From NCBI GenBank assembly GCA_037975125.1, contig CM075854.1:63504071-63568070 (forward strand): DNA of 64,000 nt, given 5' to 3'. A program made the position numbers and the translations under genes. The stretch is from Latrodectus hesperus. Taxonomy: Eukaryota; Arthropoda; Arachnida; Araneae; Theridiidae. Of the stretch, positions 37,892-48,879 are shown one piece after another (positions within the stretch are counted from its first letter, which is position 1; every line of letters begins with the position of its first letter). The notes below the pieces were generated by a model. The model saw only the letters and a program-made list of their open reading frames with translations, was not told the origin of the DNA and ran no database searches.

Positions 37892-37946
37892 AAAGAAACC
37901 TGAAAGAAATAAAAGAAGTAGAATCTTATTTCTTTCAGGTTTCTTC
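37892..37946. repeat. Hairpin-forming inverted repeat (about 20-bp arms)
   Basis: Left arm AAAGAAACCTGAAAGAAATA and right arm TATTTCTTTCAGGTTTCTTC are near-perfect reverse complements around a 13-base loop. A strand-neutral hairpin of this size is unusual in the flanking DNA. No transposon ends are attached. Confidence 0.85.
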
Positions 37947-38039
37947 TGAAGTTTGTAAAAATTAAGTATTATTTTCACAAATTCCTGCTTCTCTTCAACA
38001 TTGTTGAACTTATTGGCTACTGTGTGATTATGAGACATT

Positions 38040-40600
38040 CCTAGAATAATTGAATTAAAATTTTACATCATAAGTATTTTATATTCAACACATTAAATAA
38101 ATTCTGGCCATAATGAATGATTACATTTTTATGATTGGGGATTTATTTTATGTCTTTATTTTTCATGAATCTTGTAAAATATTTTAAGCATTAGAAGCTA
38201 ATATGTTGCTTAAATTATAATTATTTAAGCCACTTACAGTACTCTCTAGTCGTTTTATTTTATTATACATTCACTTGTGTGTGTGTGTTTATAAAATAGT
38301 TTAATTAAATTTAAGAGTTGTGAGTGTATGTTTTCCTAAATTATTGAATTTGATTATTTTTGGAAAAAATCTGGGAGTGCGGAGGAAGTTTCCATAAAGT
38401 TTAATAACAGATGACGTTAATATCATTGTGTTCAAAAAAGTTTCCATTTTATCACTTCATTTTATGCTTATTGTTTTAAGATTACATTGTTAATTTTAAA
38501 TGTATTCAGACAAATATCTATAAAAAATTAAGTATCTAAATACCTACCTTATAAGAAACAGAAAATATGAATTAAAGTTCAATAATTATATCTATAAGCA
38601 ATTTTAACAAATTTTTGTATAACGTTTATTATTGATAGAGGGATAGAAAATAATTGTCGTAATTATTTGGATTAAGCCTTTGATAATGCTTACGCGCGTG
38701 AGTCCAATATTAACTCCTTAAGAAAAATTTTCAAATTTTAATATTTTTTCTGATTATTGTTTTTAATCTAATGAATACGCCAAAAATAGTATCTAACATT
38801 TATTAGAATATACAATATAACCTTATAATAAAACTTAGTGAATTTTTTCGAAAAACCATTTTCTTCATTGAAGTTATATATTTCCCGAATTTTTGGTTTT
38901 TACTACCTGATTAATTTAATGACTTTACATAGCATACTACTAATATTTTTTGATAGGAAAATGGTTTCAAATTCTTCATATAAATTTCTAATAAACTTTA
39001 TTCTCAACGTTTATTATTCTTATAAATTCATAAGTAAACTTAGACGAGTCACGGTATTAAAAAGACAATTCAATCCGATTTACTTAACTGAATCTCTCTC
39101 TCTCTCTCTCCAATTTGTAAAAGCAAATTATACTTTAATTTTAAAACTAAATAAAAAATTTTGAAATTTACTCGTATTTGATTATTAGTAAATTTTAAAA
39201 ATGTGTTGTTTGAAACAACATTGCATTGAAAGCGAATTGGCAATTTGAACTGAAGTTATATAATTACTTTTTTCATAGTTACGGGTTAAAAAAATGCTAT
39301 TTTGTGTGCAATTATCTATAGGGTAGAATCAGATGTGTATGTAATGTGCAGTTTTGATTTTAAAAATATCCTATATTTGCAAATGACTTTCACTAGTTCT
39401 AATTAGATGTCATCAACACTCATTTCTAAATAAATCTTGCAACTACGAAGTTTTTTTGATCAACTTAAATATATTTTCAGTTGTTCTCGTCTTTGTTTAC
39501 GAAAATAATTCTTCCTGAGTTATTACAGCTGTTACAATCACATTTCACAAAACAAATTCGAGGACCGAGTTTTCTAACACTGCGGTTTCTAAGTAGTGTC
39601 AAAGAATAAGATAAAGAATTGCTACTTTCTTTGTTAATAGAAATTTATTTATAACTGTCATTTATTTTGCTTTTCTTATCATCAACTACTTATTCACATT
39701 AAACGTATATGAACAATTTATGTAAAGCAAAGACAAAATATTTATTTTGAGGAATACTGATGTACAAATCGTTTGAATTTGAGTGATTATCGGACCATAT
39801 TCCAAATAATATTATTAAATCTCAAATTTTTTTTTCTTTCTTTGCTAAAATTATAGTAAGTTTGTTTATGTAAAGCAAGTTTCAAATCACATCGCAAAAC
39901 AATGCGTTGGTAAGATACTGTTACTATAGTGAAAATGTCCCTTAAATTAGCATAAAGGAAATATAGATTCAGTAGGGTAGAACACCATACAATAGCGTGA
40001 GTTTTGTCTGTATTTAGTTTGTTTTTTTTTAATTTACCGGTGATTTAATATTATTTACAATCATTTGTACACCAAAAGAAAGAACTGAGAATCGGTAATC
40101 AGAGTCTACAGTTTCGGTCAATCACCTAGAAATGAAAACATAAAAGGAAATTCAGATGATTATTATTATTATTATTTTTTGGAACTTATTTATTACAAGT
40201 CTTAAATCTCGTGGATGCATCAAAAGCAAGTATTTTTTCATTATAGTTGTATTCTTCTCGATTTAATCCCAGTTTAAAATCAGAAAATTATAGAGCTATA
40301 ATTGCTAATGCGTCAACTTCATTTTTTCTTATTTTTAATGTTAAACTACCAATAACTCTAAATTGCCCCTGTTATATGGGGGGTCACTCTGAAATTTCTG
40401 AGATAATCGCAGGCCAGAAATGGCTGAGAAAAGGTAAGATTAGATTTTAAAATATGAACTTTTGACAATTTGATTTTTGTTGGGTAATCGTTAGTAGTTA
40501 ATTTCTAGACACGAGGAAAGATAGAGTTGACGTGAGAACATTATTGTGTTATAATTGTCTCTTTTTAAAGTGCAATTAAATAAAAAAAAATGCATTCAAT
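38040..40600. other. AT-rich DNA, no gene recognised
   Basis: No motif-bearing frame. A short (TC)n run lies at about 39094-39110. A donor-like AAAAGGTAAGAT at 40432 follows a 60-codon plus-strand frame of mixed composition (NCPCYMGGHSEISEIIAGQK); no partner exon was found. Confidence 0.5.
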
Positions 40601-40611
40601 GTTTATAATTA

Positions 40612-40851
40612 TTATTTAGAAATGAAGGCCCAAATCTTGCTAATGTTTTCAGATGGCTTACAGAATTTCACAGAATTCACATCGCAATTCTCTTCAAGAG
40701 CTTTTTCAAGACAACATACAAAATGATTGTCAGATGTAATCCTAGATAATGTGTCTGCCTTACGAACAATGTTTAATCTACGATAATATATGTTCTTATC
40801 AAATGATACAAAAATATTTATATTAAGTCTACTGTCACTGATAAAAATCAT
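40612..40851 (-). CDS. Orphan small ORF, 79 aa, unknown
   Basis: An ATG-started minus-strand frame with a mixed, coding-like residue composition, for example DTLSRITSDNHFVCCLEKAL and then EENCDVNSVKFCKPSENISK. It lacks the Phe/Ile/Lys excess of chance frames around it. An acceptor-like TTTTTATCAG lies just inside the start, so it could also be a terminal exon. There is no signal peptide, membrane segment or motif I recognise, and no AATAAA close after the stop. It lies beside a mariner remnant, so a transposon origin is possible. Confidence 0.25.
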   Translation of the reverse strand: MIFISDSRLNINIFVSFDKNIYYRRLNIVRKADTLSRITSDNHFVCCLEKALEENCDVNSVKFCKPSENISKIWAFISK

Positions 40852-40959
40852 TGACGAAGAATTACATATGAAGCATGTCGTTAAGTTTCCCCATAATTTA
40901 ACAGATTAATCAGTAAAGAACCCATAATATTAATCAGTAAAGAAAACTTTAAATATGGT

Positions 40960-41145
40960 GGACACCATATTATCGCTGAAATCAGAGCAGGTGCTGAAAT
41001 GTGCATAACATATTTCGTATTTCCAAGAAGTCAAGAAAATAAAGTATGGTTCTTTGAAGATATTCCCTCGCCCACAATGATGAGCAGACAACATGTCATA
41101 AAAATAACAATATATGCTGATATTTTTTTTACAGAAGTACAGGTT
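40960..41145 (+). pseudogene. Mariner-type transposase fragment
   Basis: The frame from 40999 reads NKVWFFEDIPSPTMMSRQHV, then IYADIFFTEV. This matches the segment of mariner/SETMAR-type transposases usually read as V-W-x-F-E-D-E-P-x-P-T, just after the first catalytic region. The fragment ends abruptly at the SINE at 41146, which seems to have cut it. The rest of the transposase was not found beyond the SINE. Confidence 0.55.
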
Positions 41146-41690
41146 TGGTTGTTGTTACTTATGACACTTAGGCAAGCCTAACTCGCTATGCCGTTGGCTA
41201 TGCGAATTTAAGACAGTAGGGCGCGTCTTTCGCTTAAACTGAGCAGCACGAAGCTGAAAGTACGAGTTTGCTCTAAACTCGTCCGATAGATGGCACCACC
41301 AGAAGATCCACTCGCTCAATTTTGACATTGATTCGGAAGTGGAGGAAATTTTCACCAGACCATTACACCCATAGTAATTGTTTAACGACTGACCGGAGGA
41401 CTTATGATTCCACAGATTTATCGAGCACGTATATCGCATGTACTCTGTGGGTCTTTGGCGGCATTGGAAATTGAACCCAAGAAGTCAAATTATTTTCTGC
41501 ATGCTAAATTATTTTCTGAATTTTCCGAATCAATATGCAAAATGTCCTTCAGTATTTCATTTAACTTTTTATCGAATATTTTCCACACATAGTATATTAC
41601 ACTTTCACACATTGTATTTTCTTTAAAACATTGAGCCAAGCTGGGAGCTGAATGATTAGCGCTCTAACCAACAAATTCGTGGCTTACATT
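41146..41690 (-). mobile_element. SINE-like repeat, family F (diverged)
   Basis: This GC-richer block ends on its plus-strand left side with TTGTTGTTACTTATGACACT. Read on the minus strand, that gives a tail GGCTTGCCTAAGTGTCATAA followed by AACAACAA, close to the 3' end of the element at 57169. On the minus strand a B-box-like GGGTTCAATTTCC sits at about 41476 and an A-box-like TTGGTTAGAGCGC at about 41665. The 190-base gap between them is too long for a tRNA head, so part of the interval is probably an internal insertion. A minus-strand frame of 94 codons here has no motif and is probably chance. Confidence 0.5.
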
Positions 41691-41699
41691 CTCATAGAG

Positions 41700-43200
41700 A
41701 GGGAATTTGTATTAGTTTAGTGTACACATTTAACAGTAAACCTGACTTGAATTGCACCTCGTAGGCAAAAAGCGATTGCAGAGTAATAAAAGAATAAAAA
41801 ATATTTTTGAATGATTCCTTTGCTCAAAAATATTTTTTTTATCATCTTCTAATGCGTTTGTCTTCCTTCAACATAATTTTAAATACTTTCTATCTGTTTA
41901 ATATTAGAATAGATTTAAACCATAAAATAAACTTCAAACTTTAATCATAAAATAGTTTTTTGCATATAGATCAATATTTGAAAATACAAAATGATCTCTA
42001 ATTTTATTTATTTAAATTTCTTTTATTTTTCAAAATTCTACTTCTGTGCTTCAGTTACTGAATAGGATTTTGATGCGGCCTTCAACTTCACAGACACGTC
42101 AATTTTGTTGATGTTGGGACCAAATATGTGCAATGAAATTTTTAAAAGCTGATACATTTAGCTATACATTTATATACCTTCGAAACGTCTATTTTTAAGC
42201 ATACAACTTATAAATTAACAGAGAAAACATTTTCAGAGTTGATTGCAGCAATGTTTTTATGACTTTGATTTATATTCTCGAATTCGACTCGTGCTTTTTT
42301 CAAAATCATTGGATTCTAAGTAGTTACTATATAATGTGAGTTCAACGGTTCCTTTCTCATCCACATTCTATCAACGATTCGCACCTGCTGTAACTAGGCA
42401 CGCTGGAGTAATATTGTTAAGCAAATAGCAGATGCATTCGACAGCAGCTGTCAAAGTGGCTTGAACTGCTGTAACAATGTCGGAAAAAATATTAATTCAT
42501 ATTACAGTTACTATTGATATACGTGGAGATTTTACGTCATTGAGTTTGATGTTGTTTTGTTTAAATATATTAATCTATATATTTAATGGGAAGTTTAAAC
42601 TCGAAATTTTGTTAAAAACTATATCAACATAATGAATTTTCCTTTTGAAAAATACATCAAAAGTTCGTAAAGAACAACTTCAAGAAATGGGGGAGACACA
42701 TGAAACAAATACCCGGGAAAAAGGTAATGTATTTTTTCTTTTTTCATATATTCTATATTTTTCTTCTATTTACACATACACACATATTCCTTTTGCTCAT
42801 TTATTCCATATTTTTTTCGGTTATATGTATCTTCTATATTTTTATATTCATATATTTTTAATAATTTATTATAAAAGAAAATGTACTCGTTTTTCTACGT
42901 TGGAAATTTTTTGTTTTAAATTACCTCCAGACTCATGATTCAGACATTATGATTGGGTCTGGTGTTATATGTATTGTACAATATGCTACTATGTATAATT
43001 TTTCACTGTTGAGAATTATAAAATTGTAACTGAGTCATTGTTCATAATTGTTATTTACAATATCAATATATGTATATAAATTAATATTTATTTCACATAA
43101 AAATATTATCCAATAGTGTAAAAATATTACGTAACAATATTTAGATATTATTCAGCAGATTACATCTCATAATATTTCGTCCAAAGTGAATGAAAGAATT
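41700..43200. other. AT-rich DNA with one possible exon
   Basis: Mostly unassigned. At about 42664-42723 on the plus strand a mixed-composition frame (KEQLQEMGETHETNTREK) ends at a good donor, AAAAAGGTAATG. No partner exon was identified. The DNA at 42350-42490 is also less AT-rich without a recognisable frame. Confidence 0.4.
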
Positions 43201-43210
43201 AAAATTTAAA

Positions 43211-45462
43211 TCATTTGCCAAGTTTGTAATCATGGCTAGAGGAGTTACCACTTGAATCGCTCATTACAGCCATTTTCTTTAAAAATAAAATAAATATAGC
43301 GCAAGAGATGATAATCGAAAAAAATCTGGATTCTTGTAAATGAGTAACTATTCTACCAAGGATCATTTCTATCAGCTTGCGAATAAAAAAATGGCGTTTT
43401 TGACTTATATTTGGAATAAAGATGTTTTTGTTTTCTTAGTTGCGTGTGACCTAGGAATACAAGTTATTTTAAAAAAGCGCGTTTTATTCAGATTTTTTTA
43501 TTAAAACTTTCATTTCCAGCGAAATTACTATACTCCAGGAAATTGAAATTGGCCAAACAGTTTTTTTCTAAGCTAGTAAATATTTGTATGAAAACAGATA
43601 TTATATTTTTAATGGTATTTATATTTTTTAAATGGATATTTCCTGTTCTATTACATTTTTTGAAAATAAAACAATGTTTTTGTACAATCATAATAAAAAG
43701 TGACTTCATAGGGGATTAAATATAGTCTGGTATTGTAGGGGGAAGTAAAGTATGTGTTCTTGTGATATTCAAAGCAAAATATGTTATTTTGTATACATTG
43801 AAATGCTTACGAATGTTAGATTAACAATTTATTTGTCATATTTTTCAAACAAAACTTGATCGAAACAAGACCCGCATTAGTAGCAGCTGTTAGATATTTT
43901 TAGTTTTTGAAAAATGCCGAACAATGGCTGAGTGGTTAGCGTTCCTGACTCTTGAGCTGTGGGTCCCGGGTTCGAATCCCGGTTCGGGCATGGATGTTAC
44001 TATCGCTCTGTGTTTCTCTGTCCTTTCTTGTGTGTTGATGTATGAATGTGGCCCGCCCTATAAACGGGTCTGTGGTAGTATGACGCGGGTTGTGCTACTC
44101 GCCTCCGTGACTTGGTTCACAGGTACCCGTTGGGTAACGACAAATGAGTAGCAGTTTCCGGCCTTGTTGTGGCGAAGGGTTAGTCGCCCAAGTGCCCGCC
44201 GTTATAAAAAAAAAGTTTTTGAAAAATTGCCTGATTTTTACTTTCTTTGGTTCAAACTCTGATTGCACTATCGAAAGCTACGGTTTATGGCTTTGATTTT
44301 TTGCCTAGTGGTTTACATCAAATGGTTAATCAAAGGTTAAAACTTAGCATAGTACACTTTAAATTATATTACTTGATTTATTTGTAACAGTATAAAACAA
44401 AAAATTTTTTTCTCGTGTCATTTTTGAAAATTTTAGAATTTTAATTTACAAGAAGATATATATTATCGTTCATTATAAATTTTATTTCTTATTCAGTAAC
44501 TGATCAACAGAATTTACTGACTTTCAATAATGCTTTAAATAGAAAAAATCTATAATATAGCAATTATTTTCGATACATATATTTAAAAAATTATTTGTAT
44601 TGCGAAATGAAAATGATACGTTGCACACCACATATACTACAGATTAAGTAGTAAACAACATATCTGTTTCTTATTACAATATATTTTTAATGTGTTGTTT
44701 GCATCCAAAACAGGAGTTTATTAGAATATTATGAAGAGCTTAGCAATAAATAACTAGACACCACGTAAACTAATACAAAATTAAATAAATAAAATACTAT
44801 ACAAATGTTTTTTTTCTAACATTTTCTTAAATTTAAGAAAGAGCCATCCTATTGCTGTTGTTAGTTGTAAATTTATACAAATGTGTGATTTATAAGTTGC
44901 ACCTATGAATATATTCACTTAATAAAAAATCAATAAATCAAATTTTCAAAACCCTTTATTTATTCTAAAAATCACGTACTCTTGAAATATTCATGAGGAC
45001 AAACATGTTTTTTGTTTTGTTTTTTTTTTTGAGTTTGAGATGCGTAGCTTAATTTTTATTACATTCCTTTTAAAGTCACTAAAACAGTATAGAGATTTTG
45101 AAATGCTAGCTAAGGATCAACAAAGATTTTAAACTCATTGGAGTTCGGAGAAAAATATAAATAAAAGGAGACAACTTTATGCTACTACGAAGCCTTCTGC
45201 ACCTCTCTTTTAACTGTGAAATTCCATCCCCAGTGATACATTGTTAGCAGATGTGTTATGAATGTATGACCTTGAAATACTAGTTTGAAACTTGAAATAA
45301 AGCACACATGTGTATCCCCTCACATACCTTTTGTAGGAGTGCCATTGTGTAAAATCGCCCCTCAGATAAGCTTACATTGTGTATGAGAATTTGGTGAGTT
45401 GTGTTCAAAGCTGTTTTGCTGTCTGGGTTGCTAAGAATAGACGAAAGATAGTCTTGTTCCAT
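43211..45462 (-). CDS. Candidate two-exon gene, 66-aa protein of unknown function
   Basis: Exon 1 (45462-45328) starts at an ATG with A at -3 and G at +4. It encodes 45 residues (MEQDYLSSILSNPDSKTALN ... FYTMALLQK) and ends in phase 0 at a strong donor, AAAGGTATGTGA. Exon 2 (43276-43211) follows an acceptor, TTTATTTTATTTTTAAAG, continues in the same phase as KMAVMSDSSGNSSSHDYKLG, and stops at TGA. AATAAA lies about 120 bases further (43087-43092, minus). The product is small, soluble-looking and lacks a signal peptide; the end is Ser-rich. I recognise no family. Internal exons could exist in the 2-kb intron, which contains a family B SINE in the opposite orientation. Exon 1 is better supported than exon 2. 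Confidence 0.42.
43917..44212 (+). mobile_element. tRNA-derived SINE, family B (plus copy)
   Basis: The head is AATGGCTGAGTGGTTAGCGT (A box) followed by GGGTTCGAATCCCGG (B box). The body has GGGTAACGACAAATGAGTAG and ends in CCCGCCGTTATAAAAAAAAA. It is well preserved and lies in the intron of the 66-residue candidate gene, opposite to its direction. Confidence 0.92.
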
Positions 45463-45469
45463 TCTTTAC

Positions 45470-47355
45470 TTCACAAGTTGAAATGGTGTGAGAAAGCTTG
45501 AGTATGTAACTATTTAATGTAAGTATTTTCAATTAGAAAATGTTTTATATGAGATCATTGCTGTTTAATCTGAGATTACTTTTAAATTGAGAAAGTATAT
45601 TTATATTTTAAACATATAATAAGTAAGAAAGGTAACTTTTTATATGTAGTCCTTATGATTTATAAGGGCATTTTCTTAGTTAGGCTTATCCATGCAATAA
45701 TAATAAACAATTTTCCGACTCTTTGCTGGTACAAAATGTTAAATCCCATTTGTATGGTGTTAATAAACTTATTTGTTAATATTTAAAGTGCCATGTATAA
45801 CGATATTTAATAACACATTTAATATAGTTATTATCTTGATTTTCTTTGATACGCTTTACGATTTAATATAAAGTATTAATTTATTTAACTAGATGAATAT
45901 TTAATAATATCTTTTAAAATAAATAAAAAAAGGTTAAATTAATAAAAACTAATAATATCTTTTATAAATTAGAGAATATGTAAAATCCCTTTGTTTTTAG
46001 TATTTCAAAAAACTATTTTCTCCTGTTATGATTGAGTTAAATTATTAATTAAATGGCTGTCAAGTTATGAATAGTCATTAATTTAAGTTACTGTTAAATG
46101 ATGTTCAGTTTATGCTATCGTATTTGATAGAATAATGTTCAAGTATATTTATTTCGGCATCCCCTTTTCTGGGTCATGCATGCCATATCAAATAAATCGC
46201 TTAGAGAATGGTCTCTCTTCTCAATTCAAGCCTGAAAACTCAAACATTTATGTTTAAATTTTTAGTCCTCAAAATAACTTTATAAAAAAAATTTTTAATG
46301 TATGCCAATTTACATAATATTTTATATAAATACTTTACTTCAATTGTATTTATAATATGTTCACGCATGTTTTAAAATTACTTTAATCTTGGAATTCTAA
46401 AGAATAAAATAAAATTAATTTGAAATATATTTTGATTGTAAAATTAGACGAAGTTTTCCACATACATAACAAGCAATTTTAATTCAAACAATAAACATAG
46501 TCATTTCATAATGAAACAATATTTCAGATTTTCAAATATAATTCTGTTGGTAAGGAAATTAATGACCATGAAAGTTCATGAAATCATAATTTACTTATAT
46601 GCATGATACTTAATACATTAAGCAAAGTATGTAGTACATATAAGGTATAATACTTTTAAGTAAAGCTTAACCTAAACGTATAAACAATTATTATGGAAGT
46701 TACATACTTTATTAATATATATGATTTCCTTTTTATTTATTATTAAAAACATTTTAAATATTATTCAATATTGCATAACATTTTAACAATTTTGCATAAT
46801 TTTGAAATTCAGTTGAAATGTGTTCTTTGAAATCATAATGAACCTTTTGAACTATAATGGTTTTATCAATTTCGCGGTCATGACTAGAATTATATTTTTA
46901 AATTTACAAGTAAACATGATAGTAATGTTTTAATAAAGCTAATAAAGGAAATCTTTAAAAATTTGATTCCATGCTTGTTTAGAATAGCATATACATTTAA
47001 ACTGTTTTTTGGGAATATTACATATTTCCTTTTACTTCATTTGTGCAGTGGCTTAAAATTTATTTAAGCATTTTCAGCATGGAAAACTAAAGCAACAACA
47101 AATGGTTCAGAAATTGCATGTATTTTATGAATTTTTTAGATACTGTGTATACCGATATTTGTTATTGTATTTTAACATATAAAGAAAATACACAAAAACC
47201 GTTTAGTACTAAAATGTTTTCCAAAAAGTTAAATTCAACTATGAAAATGATTTATTTTACACATTTCTGTCAAAATTTCATTTTCATGCTTGTATCAATC
47301 AGCATTGAGCAAAGAACTATCAATTCATTTTCTTGATATCATTCACATTATTGAG
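45470..47355. other. AT-rich DNA upstream of the candidate gene
   Basis: Presumed promoter-proximal and intergenic DNA for the minus-strand gene starting at 45462. No TATA box or other element stands out, and no gene is seen. Confidence 0.45.
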
Positions 47356-47361
47356 TTAAAA

Positions 47362-47660
47362 TGCCGCAGTAGCCTGGTTGCTAAGGGCGGCGTTCGAAAG
47401 ATAGTGAGTTTGAATCCCGGCTTAACCGAATATACTCCACCATCCAGTGATGGATGTCATCAGTGCACGTTAAATGAGTGGTGGTGGTCACAATGTCCTC
47501 CAAGTGAAATGATATTTCTGGGGATGGCAGGTCAAGTATTAGAGGGTCTCCTGTTTGATCCCTGCTTCTAAATTACGTAGGAGCTCATTCGGCTGCTTTC
47601 GCTAGCCGGTAGAGTCCAATTCAGAACTTTCTACAGAGAAGTATGCTGGTGCATTGCAAC
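47362..47660 (+). mobile_element. tRNA-derived SINE, family D
   Basis: The head GCCGCAGTAGCCTGGTTGCT (A box) is followed by GTGAGTTTGAATCCCGGCTT (B box), and a body with CAGTGATGGATGTCATCAGT and CATTCGGCTGCTTTCGCTAG. It resembles the head at 14094 (minus) and, less closely, 47930. Confidence 0.78.
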
Positions 47661-47929
47661 ATTATTGAGTTACCAGAAACACAAAAAGTTTGCAAAAGAC
47701 CGAGGAATAGCTAATAATCGGATGAGTCTGTGCTATGTGCATAGCGGCAAAACATTTCGATAACTTCCAGTTCTTGGAGTTGCATAATAGTCGATAAGTT
47801 TGAATATTTTGGACCCATGTTATGTTGCAGGAGTCAATTCTATAAACAAATGCTGAATATCGGACTTTCAGAACGTAATGTATTTATTCCAGCTATTATA
47901 ATATAGGTTATTGTTCATAATACGACCAT

Positions 47930-48140
47930 ATGGCCCAGTACTTTGATTGGATAAGGGGGTCTTTCTGAATATCAGAAGGCAGTGAGTTCGAATCCCGACT
48001 TAGCCGAAGATCCATCGTGTTCACGTTCACTTAAGGTGGCTGGGGCACGTTAAATAAGTCTTGGTAACATTGCTGGTCAAGAGAAATGATACGTCAAGAA
48101 GTGGCAAGTCAAGTATTGGGTACTTTAGTGAAATGAATGA
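47930..48140 (+). mobile_element. tRNA-derived SINE, family D (diverged copy)
   Basis: A TGGCCCAG...GGATAAG head is followed by GTGAGTTCGAATCCCGACTT (B box), TTAGCCGAAGATCC, GGGGCACGTTAAATAAGT and GTGGCAAGTCAAGTATTGGG. The last motifs parallel CACGTTAAATGAGT and GGCAGGTCAAGTATTAGA in the copy 550 bases upstream. The two are in the same orientation. Confidence 0.7.
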
Positions 48141-48750
48141 ACTTTCATTTCTTTCCTTAAAAACTTTCCTGGAGCTATTTTCAACCAAATTATTCCCGCT
48201 CACAAGTCGCTAGGGATACTCAATATCTCTTTATGTAGAACACAGAAATTTTTTCTTTCTCGCCTGTTTATTCTCGATATGCGCGGATTGGTTAGCTTCT
48301 TGTTCCTGATTCAGCTTCCACTTCTACAGGTAAAATTTTTGTCTACATAAAAGCAATATTGATAACTCATCTCTATACAAACATTCAAAATCTATTTGAT
48401 TTGATGCCCCATCGTATAGCAGAGCATGATGACCGTCAAATATTGATTTCGGGCACTTAACACTTTTTTTGATTTGATAAAGTAATTATTTATTTGTACC
48501 AATAGAAGTCGTATGTGAATTAAATTTTAATCCCACATCAGAACTAAATTTTGATGATTCTTTCATAATGTTACAATTTTTTTCAAGTGTGAATTACTTC
48601 CCTGTTGCACACATTTACATAAAATAACATTGCAGTAAATTTTTTTTTTCGAAGAAAAATTAAAAATTATCATAGTATGGGGTGTGCAAAGAATTGTCAA
48701 AAGTTTTTATTTTGTTAAAATCTAAACAGTTGAGGATTATAATCACGAAG

Positions 48751-48873
48751 ACAAGTTCCTTTATATGTAAGTAGTAGACAAGTAATATGTAAGTAGTAGT
48801 AATCTTAAGGCAAGTTCCTTTATATGTAAGTAGTAGTAATCTTAAGACGAGTTCATTTATATGTAAGTAGTAG
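48751..48873. repeat. Imperfect tandem repeat (ATATGTAAGTAGTA units)
   Basis: ATATGTAAGTAGTA occurs four times (about 48763, 48785, 48821 and 48859) inside larger units of about 36-38 bases with CAAGTTCCTTTAT and AATCTTAAG. The spacing is uneven, so expansion was by several small duplications. Confidence 0.85.
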
Positions 48874-48879
48874 ACATTC

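Noticed and set aside
38838..39164. 108-codon plus-strand frame
   Set aside because: Composition follows the AT bias, part of it is a (TC)n repeat, and no motif is present.
43480..43580. Minus-strand terminal exon for the 66-residue gene
   Set aside because: An acceptor near 43576 and a following AATAAA are present, but all three frames are open for some distance and none is favoured. The exon at 43276 fits the phase with a better acceptor.
43924..44151. Plus-strand open frame of 75 codons
   Set aside because: It lies entirely within a family B SINE; the same frame begins in the copy at 62728. It is a by-product of the tRNA-like sequence.
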